A DNA stretch of 28,867 nucleotides from positions 1-28,867 of the forward strand of contig CAZWVR010000022.1 in NCBI GenBank assembly GCA_964637235.1, written 5' to 3'. Origin of the DNA: CAZWVR01 sp964637235. GTDB lineage: Bacteria > Bacteroidota > Bacteroidia > Bacteroidales > S143-33. Both the position numbers and the translations under genes were made by a program. The notes below the pieces were generated by a model that saw only the letters and a program-made list of their open reading frames with translations, was not told the DNA's origin and did no database searches. Shown here piece by piece: positions 16,531 to 23,576 of the stretch (position 1 is its first letter; each line of letters opens with the position of its first letter).

Positions 16531-17308
16531 ACTTGGAGATTTCTCTCCTGAAATAGGTATTATATTAGGTACAGGTCTTGGTGGTTTAGCTGACGAAATA
16601 GAAACGGAAGCTATTTTCCCGTATAAAGATATCCCTAATTTTCCTGTTTCTACGGTTGAAGGGCATAAGGGAAATTTGATATTTGGAAAGTTGTCTGGCA
16701 GAAATGTAGTAGCAATGCAAGGTAGATTCCATTTTTACGAAGGTTATTCTATGAAAGAGGTTACTTTTCCAGTACGAGTGTTGAAGTTCTTAGGTATTAA
16801 ATTGTTGATTGTATCCAATGCCAGTGGAGGAGTTAATCCGGATTTTAATGTAGGGGATATAATGATAATCCGTGATCATATAAATTTATTTCCTGAGCAT
16901 CCTCTGAGAGGAAAAAATGATGATAGGCTTGGTCCTCGTTTTCCGGATATGAGTGAAGTTTATAAAAAGGAGTATATTGATTTGGCTTTTAAAATAGCAA
17001 AGGAGCATGGCATAAATTTGCAGAAAGGGGTTTATATAGGCGTACAAGGACCTACATTTGAAACTCCGGCTGAGTATTTGTATATGAGAGCTATTGGTGG
17101 TGATGCAGTAGGTATGTCTACTGTGCCGGAAGTAATAGTTGCAAGACATATGGATTTACCTGTATTCGCTTTATCAGTTATTACAGATAGTGGTGCACCA
17201 GATAAATTAAAAGAAGTTTCTCATGAAGAAGTTCAAAAAGCAGCGCAAGCTGCTGAACCTAAAATGAGACTGATTATAAAAGAATTTTTAAAAAAAGTTG
17301 GTGAATAG
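16487..17308 (+). CDS. Purine nucleoside phosphorylase
   Basis: 273 residues, typical for the trimeric inosine/guanosine PNP group. Blocks are PEIGIILGTGLGGLADEIET with the phosphate-binding loop, then FPVSTVEGHKGNLIFGKL, GRFHFYEGYSMKEVTFPVRV, SNASGGVNPDFNVGDIMII and VQGPTFETPAEYLYMRAIGG. The base-binding region is DAVGMSTVPEVIVARH, followed by SVITDSGA. It cleaves purine nucleosides with phosphate to give base and ribose 1-phosphate (salvage). The start at MLEKIQQTVSYL fits the family, so the 44-base overlap with lpxK is real and likely couples their translation. The run to rpoD is broken by a 120-base gap carrying rpoD's own promoter. Confidence 0.95.
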   Translation: MLEKIQQTVSYLQGKLGDFSPEIGIILGTGLGGLADEIETEAIFPYKDIPNFPVSTVEGHKGNLIFGKLSGRNVVAMQGRFHFYEGYSMKEVTFPVRVLKFLGIKLLIVSNASGGVNPDFNVGDIMIIRDHINLFPEHPLRGKNDDRLGPRFPDMSEVYKKEYIDLAFKIAKEHGINLQKGVYIGVQGPTFETPAEYLYMRAIGGDAVGMSTVPEVIVARHMDLPVFALSVITDSGAPDKLKEVSHEEVQKAAQAAEPKMRLIIKEFLKKVGE

Positions 17309-17372
17309 ACCAAGATTTAACTTTTATTAGTTGAAATTAATATATGTTTTAATTATTTTTGTTCAGAGTTAA

Positions 17373-17402
17373 TTTGCCTATCGTAATAATTTTATATTTT
17401 TG
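17373..17402 (+). promoter_or_regulatory. rpoD promoter (TTTG - 18 - TATTTTTG)
   Basis: TTTG at 17373-17376 and TATTTTTG at 17395-17402, 18 bases apart, match both Bacteroidota promoter elements exactly. The ATG of rpoD follows 26 bases after the box. This is the clearest promoter in the window together with the one at 22549. Confidence 0.75.
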
Positions 17403-17428
17403 CGAGCCCAAAACTAATCTAAATACCT

Positions 17429-18289
17429 ATGAGACAGTTAAAAATTACTAAATCCATCACAAATCGTGAAAGTGCTTCTTTGGATAAATATTTGCAAGAA
17501 ATAGGAAAGTATGATTTAATTACTGTAGATGAAGAAGTTGAGCTTGCTCGTAGGATTAAACAAGGGGATTTAGAAGCCATAGAAAAGTTAACTCGTGCTA
17601 ATTTGAGATTTGTTGTCTCGGTAGCTAAACAGTACCAAAATCAGGGATTAAGCCTTCCTGATTTAATTAATGAAGGCAATCTGGGATTGATAAAAGCTGC
17701 TGAGAAATTTGATGAGACTCGAGGTTTTAAATTTATTTCCTATGCTGTATGGTGGATTAGACAGTCTATTATGCAGGCTATTAATGAACAATCTCGTATT
17801 GTTAGATTGCCTTTGAATCAGGTTTCTTCTCTTACTAAGTACAAAAAAGCTATTGCTGATTTTGAACAGAAATATCATAGAAAACCAACTGAGGATGAAT
17901 TGGCAGACTTATTAGATGTTTCAGAGGATAAGATTAAAAAGACTATTAATTCTTCTTCTCATCAAGTTTCTTTTGATGCTCCCTTTGCAGAGGGAGAGGA
18001 TAATACATTGCTTGATGTAATTGAAAATTCTAATGCTCCTCGTGCAGATGAAAACTTAATGAAGGAGTCTTTACGAATAGAAATTGAAAGAGCTTTACAG
18101 ACTTTAACTCCTCGTGAGAGGGATATTATTAAGCTATCTTTTGGTATCGGAACTGAACAGATTTCTTTGGAAGAGATTGGAGAGAAGTATAATTTGACCA
18201 GAGAAAGGGTAAGACAAATACGAGAGAAAGCTTTAAAGAAATTGAAAAATACTTCCAGAAGTAAGATTTTAAAGTCTTATTTAGGTTAA
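17429..18289 (+). CDS. rpoD: RNA polymerase primary sigma factor (short Bacteroidota type)
   Basis: 286 residues, much shorter than enterobacterial sigma70 because region 1.1 and the non-conserved domain are absent, as is usual in Bacteroidota. Region 1.2 (SLDKYLQEIGKYDLITVDEE, 17-36) opens it. Region 2 includes RANLRFVVSVAKQYQNQGLS, DLINEGNLGLIKAAEKFD and RGFKFISYAVWWIRQSI (56-114). Region 3 carries RIVRLPLNQ, and region 4 has TPRERDIIKLSFGIG with the -35-reading helix-turn-helix SLEEIGEKYNLTRERVRQIR (246-265). It directs RNA polymerase to housekeeping promoters, including presumably the TTTG/TAnnTTTG sites in this window. It has its own promoter and ends before a terminator at 18311-18338. 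Confidence 0.96.
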   Translation: MRQLKITKSITNRESASLDKYLQEIGKYDLITVDEEVELARRIKQGDLEAIEKLTRANLRFVVSVAKQYQNQGLSLPDLINEGNLGLIKAAEKFDETRGFKFISYAVWWIRQSIMQAINEQSRIVRLPLNQVSSLTKYKKAIADFEQKYHRKPTEDELADLLDVSEDKIKKTINSSSHQVSFDAPFAEGEDNTLLDVIENSNAPRADENLMKESLRIEIERALQTLTPRERDIIKLSFGIGTEQISLEEIGEKYNLTRERVRQIREKALKKLKNTSRSKILKSYLG

Positions 18290-18310
18290 TTACTGAGGAA
18301 AATGTATTGG

Positions 18311-18338
18311 AAGGAGGCGATTTTTTAGCTGCCTCCTT
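18311..18338 (+). terminator. Intrinsic terminator after rpoD, usable on both strands
   Basis: Perfect 8-bp stem (AAGGAGGC / GCCTCCTT) with a 12-base loop, followed on the plus strand by TTTTTATTTTC. It lies 21 bases after the rpoD stop. Loop and stem closely match the hairpin at 25379-25405, and the A-rich flank is shared in reverse orientation. Confidence 0.85.
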
Positions 18339-18395
18339 TTTTATTTTCTTATATATGAATGTCATACAACACATTGATTTTTTAGACAGTCTTTT
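18311..18395 (-). repeat. Dispersed repeat copy 1 (terminator-associated)
   Basis: Read on the minus strand, this region holds three blocks in the same order as at 25274-25406. They are TGTCTAAAAAATCAA (18388-18374), TATGACATT (18366-18358), and a 22-base identical block (18352-18331) running into the hairpin stem. It lies between the convergent genes rpoD and uvrC. Confidence 0.6.
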
Positions 18396-18405
18396 TTATT
18401 GATTA

Positions 18406-20205
18406 TTATTCTTTTGCGTGGAAGTACCGATATATAATAGCTGTTTTGGCTTTACCTACAATCTTTTCTAATTCCTCTTTTTTTGCCAGTTTTATTTTTT
18501 CTATACTTTTAAAATGTTTTAGGAGAAATTCTGCACTTTTATTTCCTATACCTTTTATTGTAGTTAGTTCTGTTTTTATAAAATTTTTGCGTCTTTTTTG
18601 TCTATGAAAAGTTATACCGAAGCGATGTGCTTCGTCGCGGGCATATTGAATTATTTTTAGGGCTTCTGATGTTTTATCTATATAGTAGGCATATTTTTCG
18701 TTTGGTTTAAAAATTTCATCGGCTCTTTTGGCGATAGCTATTATGTCGATTTTTTCATTTAATGAGAGTGCTTCTAATGCTTTATATGCATAGCTTAACT
18801 GACCTTTGCCTCCGTCAATGATTATTAGATCTGGTAAGGGTTTATTTTCCTCTAATAGTCGTTTATAACGTCTATATACAACTTCATATATAGTAGCAAA
18901 ATCGTCAATGCCTTTTACTGTTTTTATATTAAATTTTCTGTATTCGTTTTTTTGAGGTCGTCCAAATTTAAATACTACACAAGCTGATACTGGATTACTT
19001 CCTTGCAGATTTGAGTTATCAAAGCATTCTATATGTATAGGGGTTCTTTTTAGTTTCAGAAGGTTTTTCATTTCTTCTAATGCAATAATTTTATTTTTAT
19101 TTGGATCAATGTTTAATCTTTCTTTTATTTTTTCGGCTTTAAAATATTGGAGATTTCTTTCGGAGAGTTCAAGCAATTTCTTTTTTTCTCCTTTCTGGGG
19201 AATAGTTATTTTTACACCTTTTAGATTTAAATTTATTTTGAAAGGAACTAAGATTTCGTTAGCATTAGTGATACCTTTTTGAATTTCGTTGCGGATGTGG
19301 AGTATTGCATGGGATAATATTTCTTCTTTTGTTTCGTGCAAGCGTTTTTTTATTTCAAGAGAATAAGCTCTTATTATCTTCCCTTCTACAATTTTTAAAA
19401 AGTTGATATACGCATATTTATCATCATCATTATAACTAAAAACTTCAATATTTTTAAGAGAAGGGTTAACTACCGCTGATTTATTTTGATATTTTTCCAG
19501 TAGTAATAGTTTGTTTTTCAGTTCGTCAGCTTTTTCAAATTCAAGTTGTTGTGCATATTCTTTCATTTGTTTTTTTACCATATTTATTACGGTAGAGGTT
19601 TTGCCTTTAAGAATTTTTTTTATTTCATCTACATTACGGTTGTAATGCTCTTTTGATTGGAGACCTACGCATGGCGCTTTGCAATTTCCTAAGTGATAGT
19701 CTAAACAAACTTTAAATTTTTCTTTTTTTATATTTTCATCTGTAAGTTTAAGTTTGCAAGAACGTATTTTATAGACTTTTTTAAATATTTTAAGTAAAAA
19801 GTTAGCGATATCTACTGATGTATAAGGACCATAGTATTCTGAACCATCTTTTACTAACTCACGCGTCAGTTCAATTCGTGGGAATGGTTCATTTTTAATT
19901 ACTATCCAGGGATAACTTTTATCGTCTTTTAATTGAATGTTAAATTTGGGTTTATATTGTTTTATTAAAGTATTTTCCAATAAAAAGGCGTCGTTTTCTG
20001 TTTCTACAACTATAAATTTTATATCTGCTATATATTTTTTTAGCACTTGTGTTTTATAGTCTTGTGGAGTTTTAGTAAAATATGACATTACGCGTTTTCG
20101 TAGGTCTTTGGCTTTACCGATATATATAATTTTTTGATTTTCATCTAAAAACATATATACACCAGGATTATGAGGCAATTTAGAAGCTTTTATTTTGGCT
20201 TCCAT
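18406..20205 (-). CDS. uvrC: UvrABC excinuclease subunit C
   Basis: 599 residues, full length. It has a GIY-YIG nuclease domain (GVYMF at 15-19, YIGKAKDLRKRV at 28-39, with LLENTLIKQYKPKFN) and a cysteine set C150, C167, C175, C179 matching the 4Fe-4S site described for bacterial UvrC. A UVR domain follows near 205-240 (EFEKADELKNKLL), then the RNase H-like nuclease domain (ECFDNSNLQGSNPVSACVVF, then PDLIIIDGGKGQLSYA), and a C-terminal helix-hairpin-helix pair (LTTIKGIGNKSAEFLLKHF). It makes both incisions in nucleotide excision repair. Its ATG overlaps the TAA stop of the upstream DUF6765 gene (TAATG), so the two are translationally coupled. Confidence 0.96.
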   Translation of the reverse strand: MEAKIKASKLPHNPGVYMFLDENQKIIYIGKAKDLRKRVMSYFTKTPQDYKTQVLKKYIADIKFIVVETENDAFLLENTLIKQYKPKFNIQLKDDKSYPWIVIKNEPFPRIELTRELVKDGSEYYGPYTSVDIANFLLKIFKKVYKIRSCKLKLTDENIKKEKFKVCLDYHLGNCKAPCVGLQSKEHYNRNVDEIKKILKGKTSTVINMVKKQMKEYAQQLEFEKADELKNKLLLLEKYQNKSAVVNPSLKNIEVFSYNDDDKYAYINFLKIVEGKIIRAYSLEIKKRLHETKEEILSHAILHIRNEIQKGITNANEILVPFKINLNLKGVKITIPQKGEKKKLLELSERNLQYFKAEKIKERLNIDPNKNKIIALEEMKNLLKLKRTPIHIECFDNSNLQGSNPVSACVVFKFGRPQKNEYRKFNIKTVKGIDDFATIYEVVYRRYKRLLEENKPLPDLIIIDGGKGQLSYAYKALEALSLNEKIDIIAIAKRADEIFKPNEKYAYYIDKTSEALKIIQYARDEAHRFGITFHRQKRRKNFIKTELTTIKGIGNKSAEFLLKHFKSIEKIKLAKKEELEKIVGKAKTAIIYRYFHAKE

Positions 20206-21218
20206 TATAGTTGTTTTATGTGTTCTATTACAAATAGTCTTTGTTCCAAAGCTGCTTTATGAAATAGGAACCAGCAGGTGTTTCTTTTTATTCGGATTGA
20301 TTTATCAGTGAACGAAGGAGGGTTAAGGATATCATTTTTCCAAAGTTTTTCATTATAAAAAAAGTTTATTTCTTTAAAAATTCTTTTAAAAAAATCTAAT
20401 CTTTCATTTTCATCATGATTTATATAATTAACAGCTAACCAGAATTTTTCTTTAATATCATTCCATGAATTTTGACATTTATTGAATTTGCAAAGAATTT
20501 CAAAAAGGTGTTTCCCTGCTTTATAAAAAATTTGTGGATTATTTCTAAGTATTCTTTTATTGGGAGAGGAAGCTTTTACATAGGACCATATTAAAAAAGG
20601 AAGGTCGGGATAATCGTATGCTTGTGCATGTCCGATGGGGGGTAGTAAGCTATTTTTTATGCGTTCTATGGAGGTTATTTTTTTTAAAGTTTTTCCGTCG
20701 TAAATTTCAATTTTATCAATATTATTGTCTTTGTATGATAATATACCAGAAAAATCTTGGTGAGACCATGTATCCATATATGTATGCAGCGCGATTCCTA
20801 AACGGATTAAATTTTTTACAGAGCGTCGTTTTTGTAAAAATTTTAAGGCTCGGTTTACTAATATACGGGAAAAATTACTATTGGGTTTAGTAATATACGA
20901 ATATTTTTTTTGGTTATTAAATGGTTCTGGTGGTATAAAATGAAATGGTATATATATTTTTTGTTGTACTTCTTTTTTAAAATCTTGAAAGAATTGAATG
21001 CCTTTATGGGCAGTACATATGGGGTCAAAGTATTTGCCATCAAAACGGATATCGCTCCAATTTAATTGTTTATAAAATTGAGGAATACGTAGAGGTTTGT
21101 GTTCTGTGGCGTCATCTACAAACTGAGAGGAATATGCTATTACTTGGGCTTCCTTAGGCGAGAAGCCTGCTTTTTCTGCTATTACTCTTACTGCTCCGTA
21201 GTGAAAGTCTTTTTGCAT
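20205..21218 (-). CDS. DUF6765-like protein, possible metal-dependent hydrolase
   Basis: 337 residues from the ATG at 21218; a GTG eight codons earlier is in frame but would overlap the upstream gene. The start MQKDFHYGAVRVIAEKAGFS, then EAQVIAYSSQFVDDATEH and LGIALHTYMDTWSHQDFSG, matches my recollection of DUF6765. The spaced His and Asp residues (HY, DDATEH, HTYMDTWSHQ) resemble the zinc sites of all-helical phospholipase C/P1-nuclease-like proteins, but activity is unproven. No signal peptide is present, so it is probably cytoplasmic. It starts 2 bases after the PHP stop and shares one base with the uvrC start, which suggests one tightly coupled transcript. Confidence 0.65.
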   Translation of the reverse strand: MQKDFHYGAVRVIAEKAGFSPKEAQVIAYSSQFVDDATEHKPLRIPQFYKQLNWSDIRFDGKYFDPICTAHKGIQFFQDFKKEVQQKIYIPFHFIPPEPFNNQKKYSYITKPNSNFSRILVNRALKFLQKRRSVKNLIRLGIALHTYMDTWSHQDFSGILSYKDNNIDKIEIYDGKTLKKITSIERIKNSLLPPIGHAQAYDYPDLPFLIWSYVKASSPNKRILRNNPQIFYKAGKHLFEILCKFNKCQNSWNDIKEKFWLAVNYINHDENERLDFFKRIFKEINFFYNEKLWKNDILNPPSFTDKSIRIKRNTCWFLFHKAALEQRLFVIEHIKQL

Positions 21219-21220
21219 AT

Positions 21221-22054
21221 TCAGATTTTTATTTTTTCCCACCTATTTTTTTTCAAAATCATTATTTCTGTATAACCAGCGTCTTTAAGACCTTTTACAG
21301 CATCTTCCCAAAAGATAGATAATTCTTCTATTTTATGTACATCTCCACTGATAGTAAAGGGAATTCCATAGTTGCGAGCCATTCTAACTATCCATAATGA
21401 CGGCGCAAAATCCTCTATTAGTCTTTTATATTTGCTTCTACAATTTAGTTCTAATATTACACCACTTCGGGATACGCTTTCCAGTACATTTTTTATTAAA
21501 CTTTTATACCAAGGTTTGTCTGGATTAAAAAATCTATCTGAATGATTAAATTTTTCTATAAGGTTGATATGGGCGACTATATCTGGTCGGTCTTTTTCTA
21601 ACATCTTTATAACATTATTGTAGTATTCCTCAACCATTTGTTCAATATTGCAACCGAATACTCTATTTAATCCATCTGTAAATACTTCCATAGATTTATC
21701 AATATTAAATGGACGGCCTTCCAATTCATCCGGCAAATAATGAACACCTCCGATTGTGTAGTCTAATCCTAAGTGTTTGAAATTTGAGATATGTTGGATA
21801 TTTTCAATGAAGTCTATTTCCATTCCTATATAAAAATCTAATTTGTCAGAGAACTTTCGTTTTAACTTGTTCATTTCTTTTATGTAGTTATATAATCGTT
21901 CGTATTTCATATTCCATTCTGATTGGAAGGGGACAGGTGAATGGTCGGAAATTCCGAAGCTTGTATATCCGTTTTCAATAGCTTTTATAAGTAGTTCATC
22001 TGCTTTATTTGAACCATCACTATAAGTTGTATGACTATGATAATTGATTTTCAT
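21221..22054 (-). CDS. PHP-domain phosphoesterase (histidinol-phosphatase type)
   Basis: 277 residues. The N-terminal metal motif NYHSHTTYSDGS (H6, H8, D13) is followed by SFGISDHSPVPF, YIGMEIDFI (metal-binding Glu), VAHINLIEKF, LELNCRSKYK and TISGDVHKIEE near the C-terminus. These are the PHP metal ligands in order. Length and motif layout fit HisK-like histidinol-phosphatase, which removes phosphate in the penultimate part of histidine synthesis. No other his gene is here, and general phosphatases share this fold, so the substrate remains open. It is the first of three coupled minus-strand genes (then DUF6765 and uvrC) and lies 62 bases downstream of the lipoprotein gene. Confidence 0.82.
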   Translation of the reverse strand: MKINYHSHTTYSDGSNKADELLIKAIENGYTSFGISDHSPVPFQSEWNMKYERLYNYIKEMNKLKRKFSDKLDFYIGMEIDFIENIQHISNFKHLGLDYTIGGVHYLPDELEGRPFNIDKSMEVFTDGLNRVFGCNIEQMVEEYYNNVIKMLEKDRPDIVAHINLIEKFNHSDRFFNPDKPWYKSLIKNVLESVSRSGVILELNCRSKYKRLIEDFAPSLWIVRMARNYGIPFTISGDVHKIEELSIFWEDAVKGLKDAGYTEIMILKKNRWEKIKI

Positions 22055-22116
22055 TATATTTAGTTTTGTTTTTTTTCTAAAAAGGTTTTTACTATCAATC
22101 TGTAAAAATATAAAAA

Positions 22117-22452
22117 TTATAATTTTTTTTGGCCTTTTGGAGTATCAATTATTATAGCCACGGGTAGTGTATCGCGATTGTGATATATAAAATTTGTAAT
22201 GACTTTTCCTTTTGTTATTACTATTTGATTTTTTATCCAGAATTTTTTATGACTAATAATGGGAATTACATATTCTCCTTCTCGTAAATATATTACATTG
22301 ATGTCATTATACGAAACAGAGGCTTCTGCGATGCCTTTTATTTTTACTGTTTGTCCATTATAAATTTTGGGATTTGTTGCTATTGATTTTAGTGAAACGT
22401 AGCAAGAACTAAAAACAATTATTATAAATATTGCTATTGCAACTCTATGCAT
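22117..22452 (-). CDS. Small lipoprotein with an OB-like fold
   Basis: 111 residues. The signal peptide ends in a lipobox (MHRVAIAIFIIIVFSSCYVS; Cys17 after FSS), so the mature protein is lipid-anchored. The rest (NPKIYNGQTVKIKGIAEASV, then INVIYLREGEYVIPIIS and NQIVITKGKVITNF) follows the strand order of small OB-fold 'tRNA-anti-like' domains that begin with a 'gk.V.vkG.v' strand. The function is unknown. It is divergent from the DUF3098 gene over a 147-base gap that contains that gene's promoter. Confidence 0.68.
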   Translation of the reverse strand: MHRVAIAIFIIIVFSSCYVSLKSIATNPKIYNGQTVKIKGIAEASVSYNDINVIYLREGEYVIPIISHKKFWIKNQIVITKGKVITNFIYHNRDTLPVAIIIDTPKGQKKL

Positions 22453-22548
22453 ATTTTGTTTTTATCAAAACGTTTATTGTAAATTTAAAAGTATATGATT
22501 TTAGGAGATAGAAGTTATAATAACTTTAAAATTTAGATTAGTTATAAA

Positions 22549-22579
22549 TTTGTTTTTATTGAATAACTGATTATTTTTG
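22549..22579 (+). promoter_or_regulatory. DUF3098 gene promoter (TTTG - 19 - TATTTTTG)
   Basis: TTTG at 22549-22552 and TATTTTTG at 22572-22579, spaced by 19 bases, match both Bacteroidota elements exactly. The box ends 20 bases before the ATG at 22600. Confidence 0.75.
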
Positions 22580-22599
22580 CAATAGTAAAAATTTTTAAA

Positions 22600-22884
22600 A
22601 TGAAAAAGTCAAAAGATAAAGTAGAAAGAACTTTTGGTATTCCTATAAAAAATTACAGGTTTATAATTATAGGGGCAATAGTTATTTTTATAGGGTATTT
22701 ACTAATGATAGGCGGTGCAAGTAAAGATCCAAATGTATTTAGTACAGCTATTTTTAGTTTTCGTAGAATTGTTCTTTCTCCAATAGTTATTCTATTAGGT
22801 TTTGGTATAGAAATTTATGCCATTATGCATAAACCTCATGAAAATCAGGATAAAGAAATTCAAAATCAGGATAAAAAAGCATAA
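22600..22884 (+). CDS. DUF3098 membrane protein
   Basis: 94 residues with two membrane helices (FIIIGAIVIFIGYLLMIGG at about 21-39 and IVLSPIVILLGFGIEIYAIM at about 58-77). Between them is the DUF3098 block GGASKDPNVFSTAIFSFRRI, and the tail is charged and lysine-rich. In many Bacteroidota, as I recall, DUF3098 lies between ftsX and uppP; here it stands alone between a lipoprotein gene and an O-methyltransferase, with its own strong promoter. The function is unknown; a role tied to the cell envelope is only suggested by that usual context. The stop is one base from the convergent methyltransferase stop. Confidence 0.85.
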   Translation: MKKSKDKVERTFGIPIKNYRFIIIGAIVIFIGYLLMIGGASKDPNVFSTAIFSFRRIVLSPIVILLGFGIEIYAIMHKPHENQDKEIQNQDKKA

Positions 22885-22885
22885 A

Positions 22886-23521
22886 TTATTTTTTTCTAAT
22901 AATCATAATTCCATCTCTGATAGGAAGCGTTAAAAGTTCTATATTTTTTAGTTTCCTTACATTTTCATTAAATTTTATTACTCCTTTTGTATAGTAGTCA
23001 TTTTGAGGAATATTTTTTTCAAAAACTTTTCCATTCCAGAATATATTATCTACTAAAATAATTCCGTTTTTGTTCATTTTAGGGAAAATTTTTACAAAGT
23101 AGTCCCAATAATACCGTTTGTCTGCATCAATAAATGCTAGATCTATATTGTTTATGTTTGTTTTATCCAGAAATAATAGAGCGTCGTCAAAAATTACTTG
23201 CACTTTTTTTTCTAAATTTGCTAATTTTAGATATTTGAATATGATAGGAGCCAGTTCATCATTTTTTTCTATTGTAATTAATTTTCCATTTTCTTGTAAA
23301 CCTTTTGATAAGCATATAGCAGAGTAACCTGTAAAAGTTCCGATTTCTAATATTAGTTTAGGCTTTTTTAATATGCTTATAAATTGTAGTAGTTTTCCTT
23401 GTAGATGTCCAGATATCATTCTGGGCATAATCGTTTTTAAGTATGTTTCTCTACGGAGTTGGCGAAGTATTTCATCTTCTTCACTTGTTAAATATTCTGA
23501 GTATTGAAAAATAGTTTTCAT
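22886..23521 (-). CDS. SAM-dependent O-methyltransferase (COMT/CCoAOMT-like)
   Basis: 211 residues. A helical N-terminus ends in the ARM-like MPRMISGHLQGKLLQF. The SAM site LILEIGTFTGYSAICLSKGL lies at about 75-95, followed by KLITIEKND, the metal- and substrate-binding DLAFIDADKRYYWDYF, and GIILVDNIFWNGKVFE. This is the Mg-dependent class I O-methyltransferase family, which methylates catechols or other hydroxyls on small molecules; bacterial substrates vary and are usually unknown. It faces DUF3098 convergently with one base between and diverges from the cyclase gene over 55 bases. No biosynthetic cluster surrounds it. Confidence 0.9.
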   Translation of the reverse strand: MKTIFQYSEYLTSEEDEILRQLRRETYLKTIMPRMISGHLQGKLLQFISILKKPKLILEIGTFTGYSAICLSKGLQENGKLITIEKNDELAPIIFKYLKLANLEKKVQVIFDDALLFLDKTNINNIDLAFIDADKRYYWDYFVKIFPKMNKNGIILVDNIFWNGKVFEKNIPQNDYYTKGVIKFNENVRKLKNIELLTLPIRDGIMIIRKK

Positions 23522-23576
23522 ATTACGGTATAAATTTTGTTAACTTTGATTTGAACCATATTTAAATATAATAATT

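Noticed and set aside
22600..22884. Part of an ftsX-DUF3098-uppP envelope operon
   Set aside because: Neither ftsX nor uppP is adjacent; the gene has its own promoter and converges with a methyltransferase.
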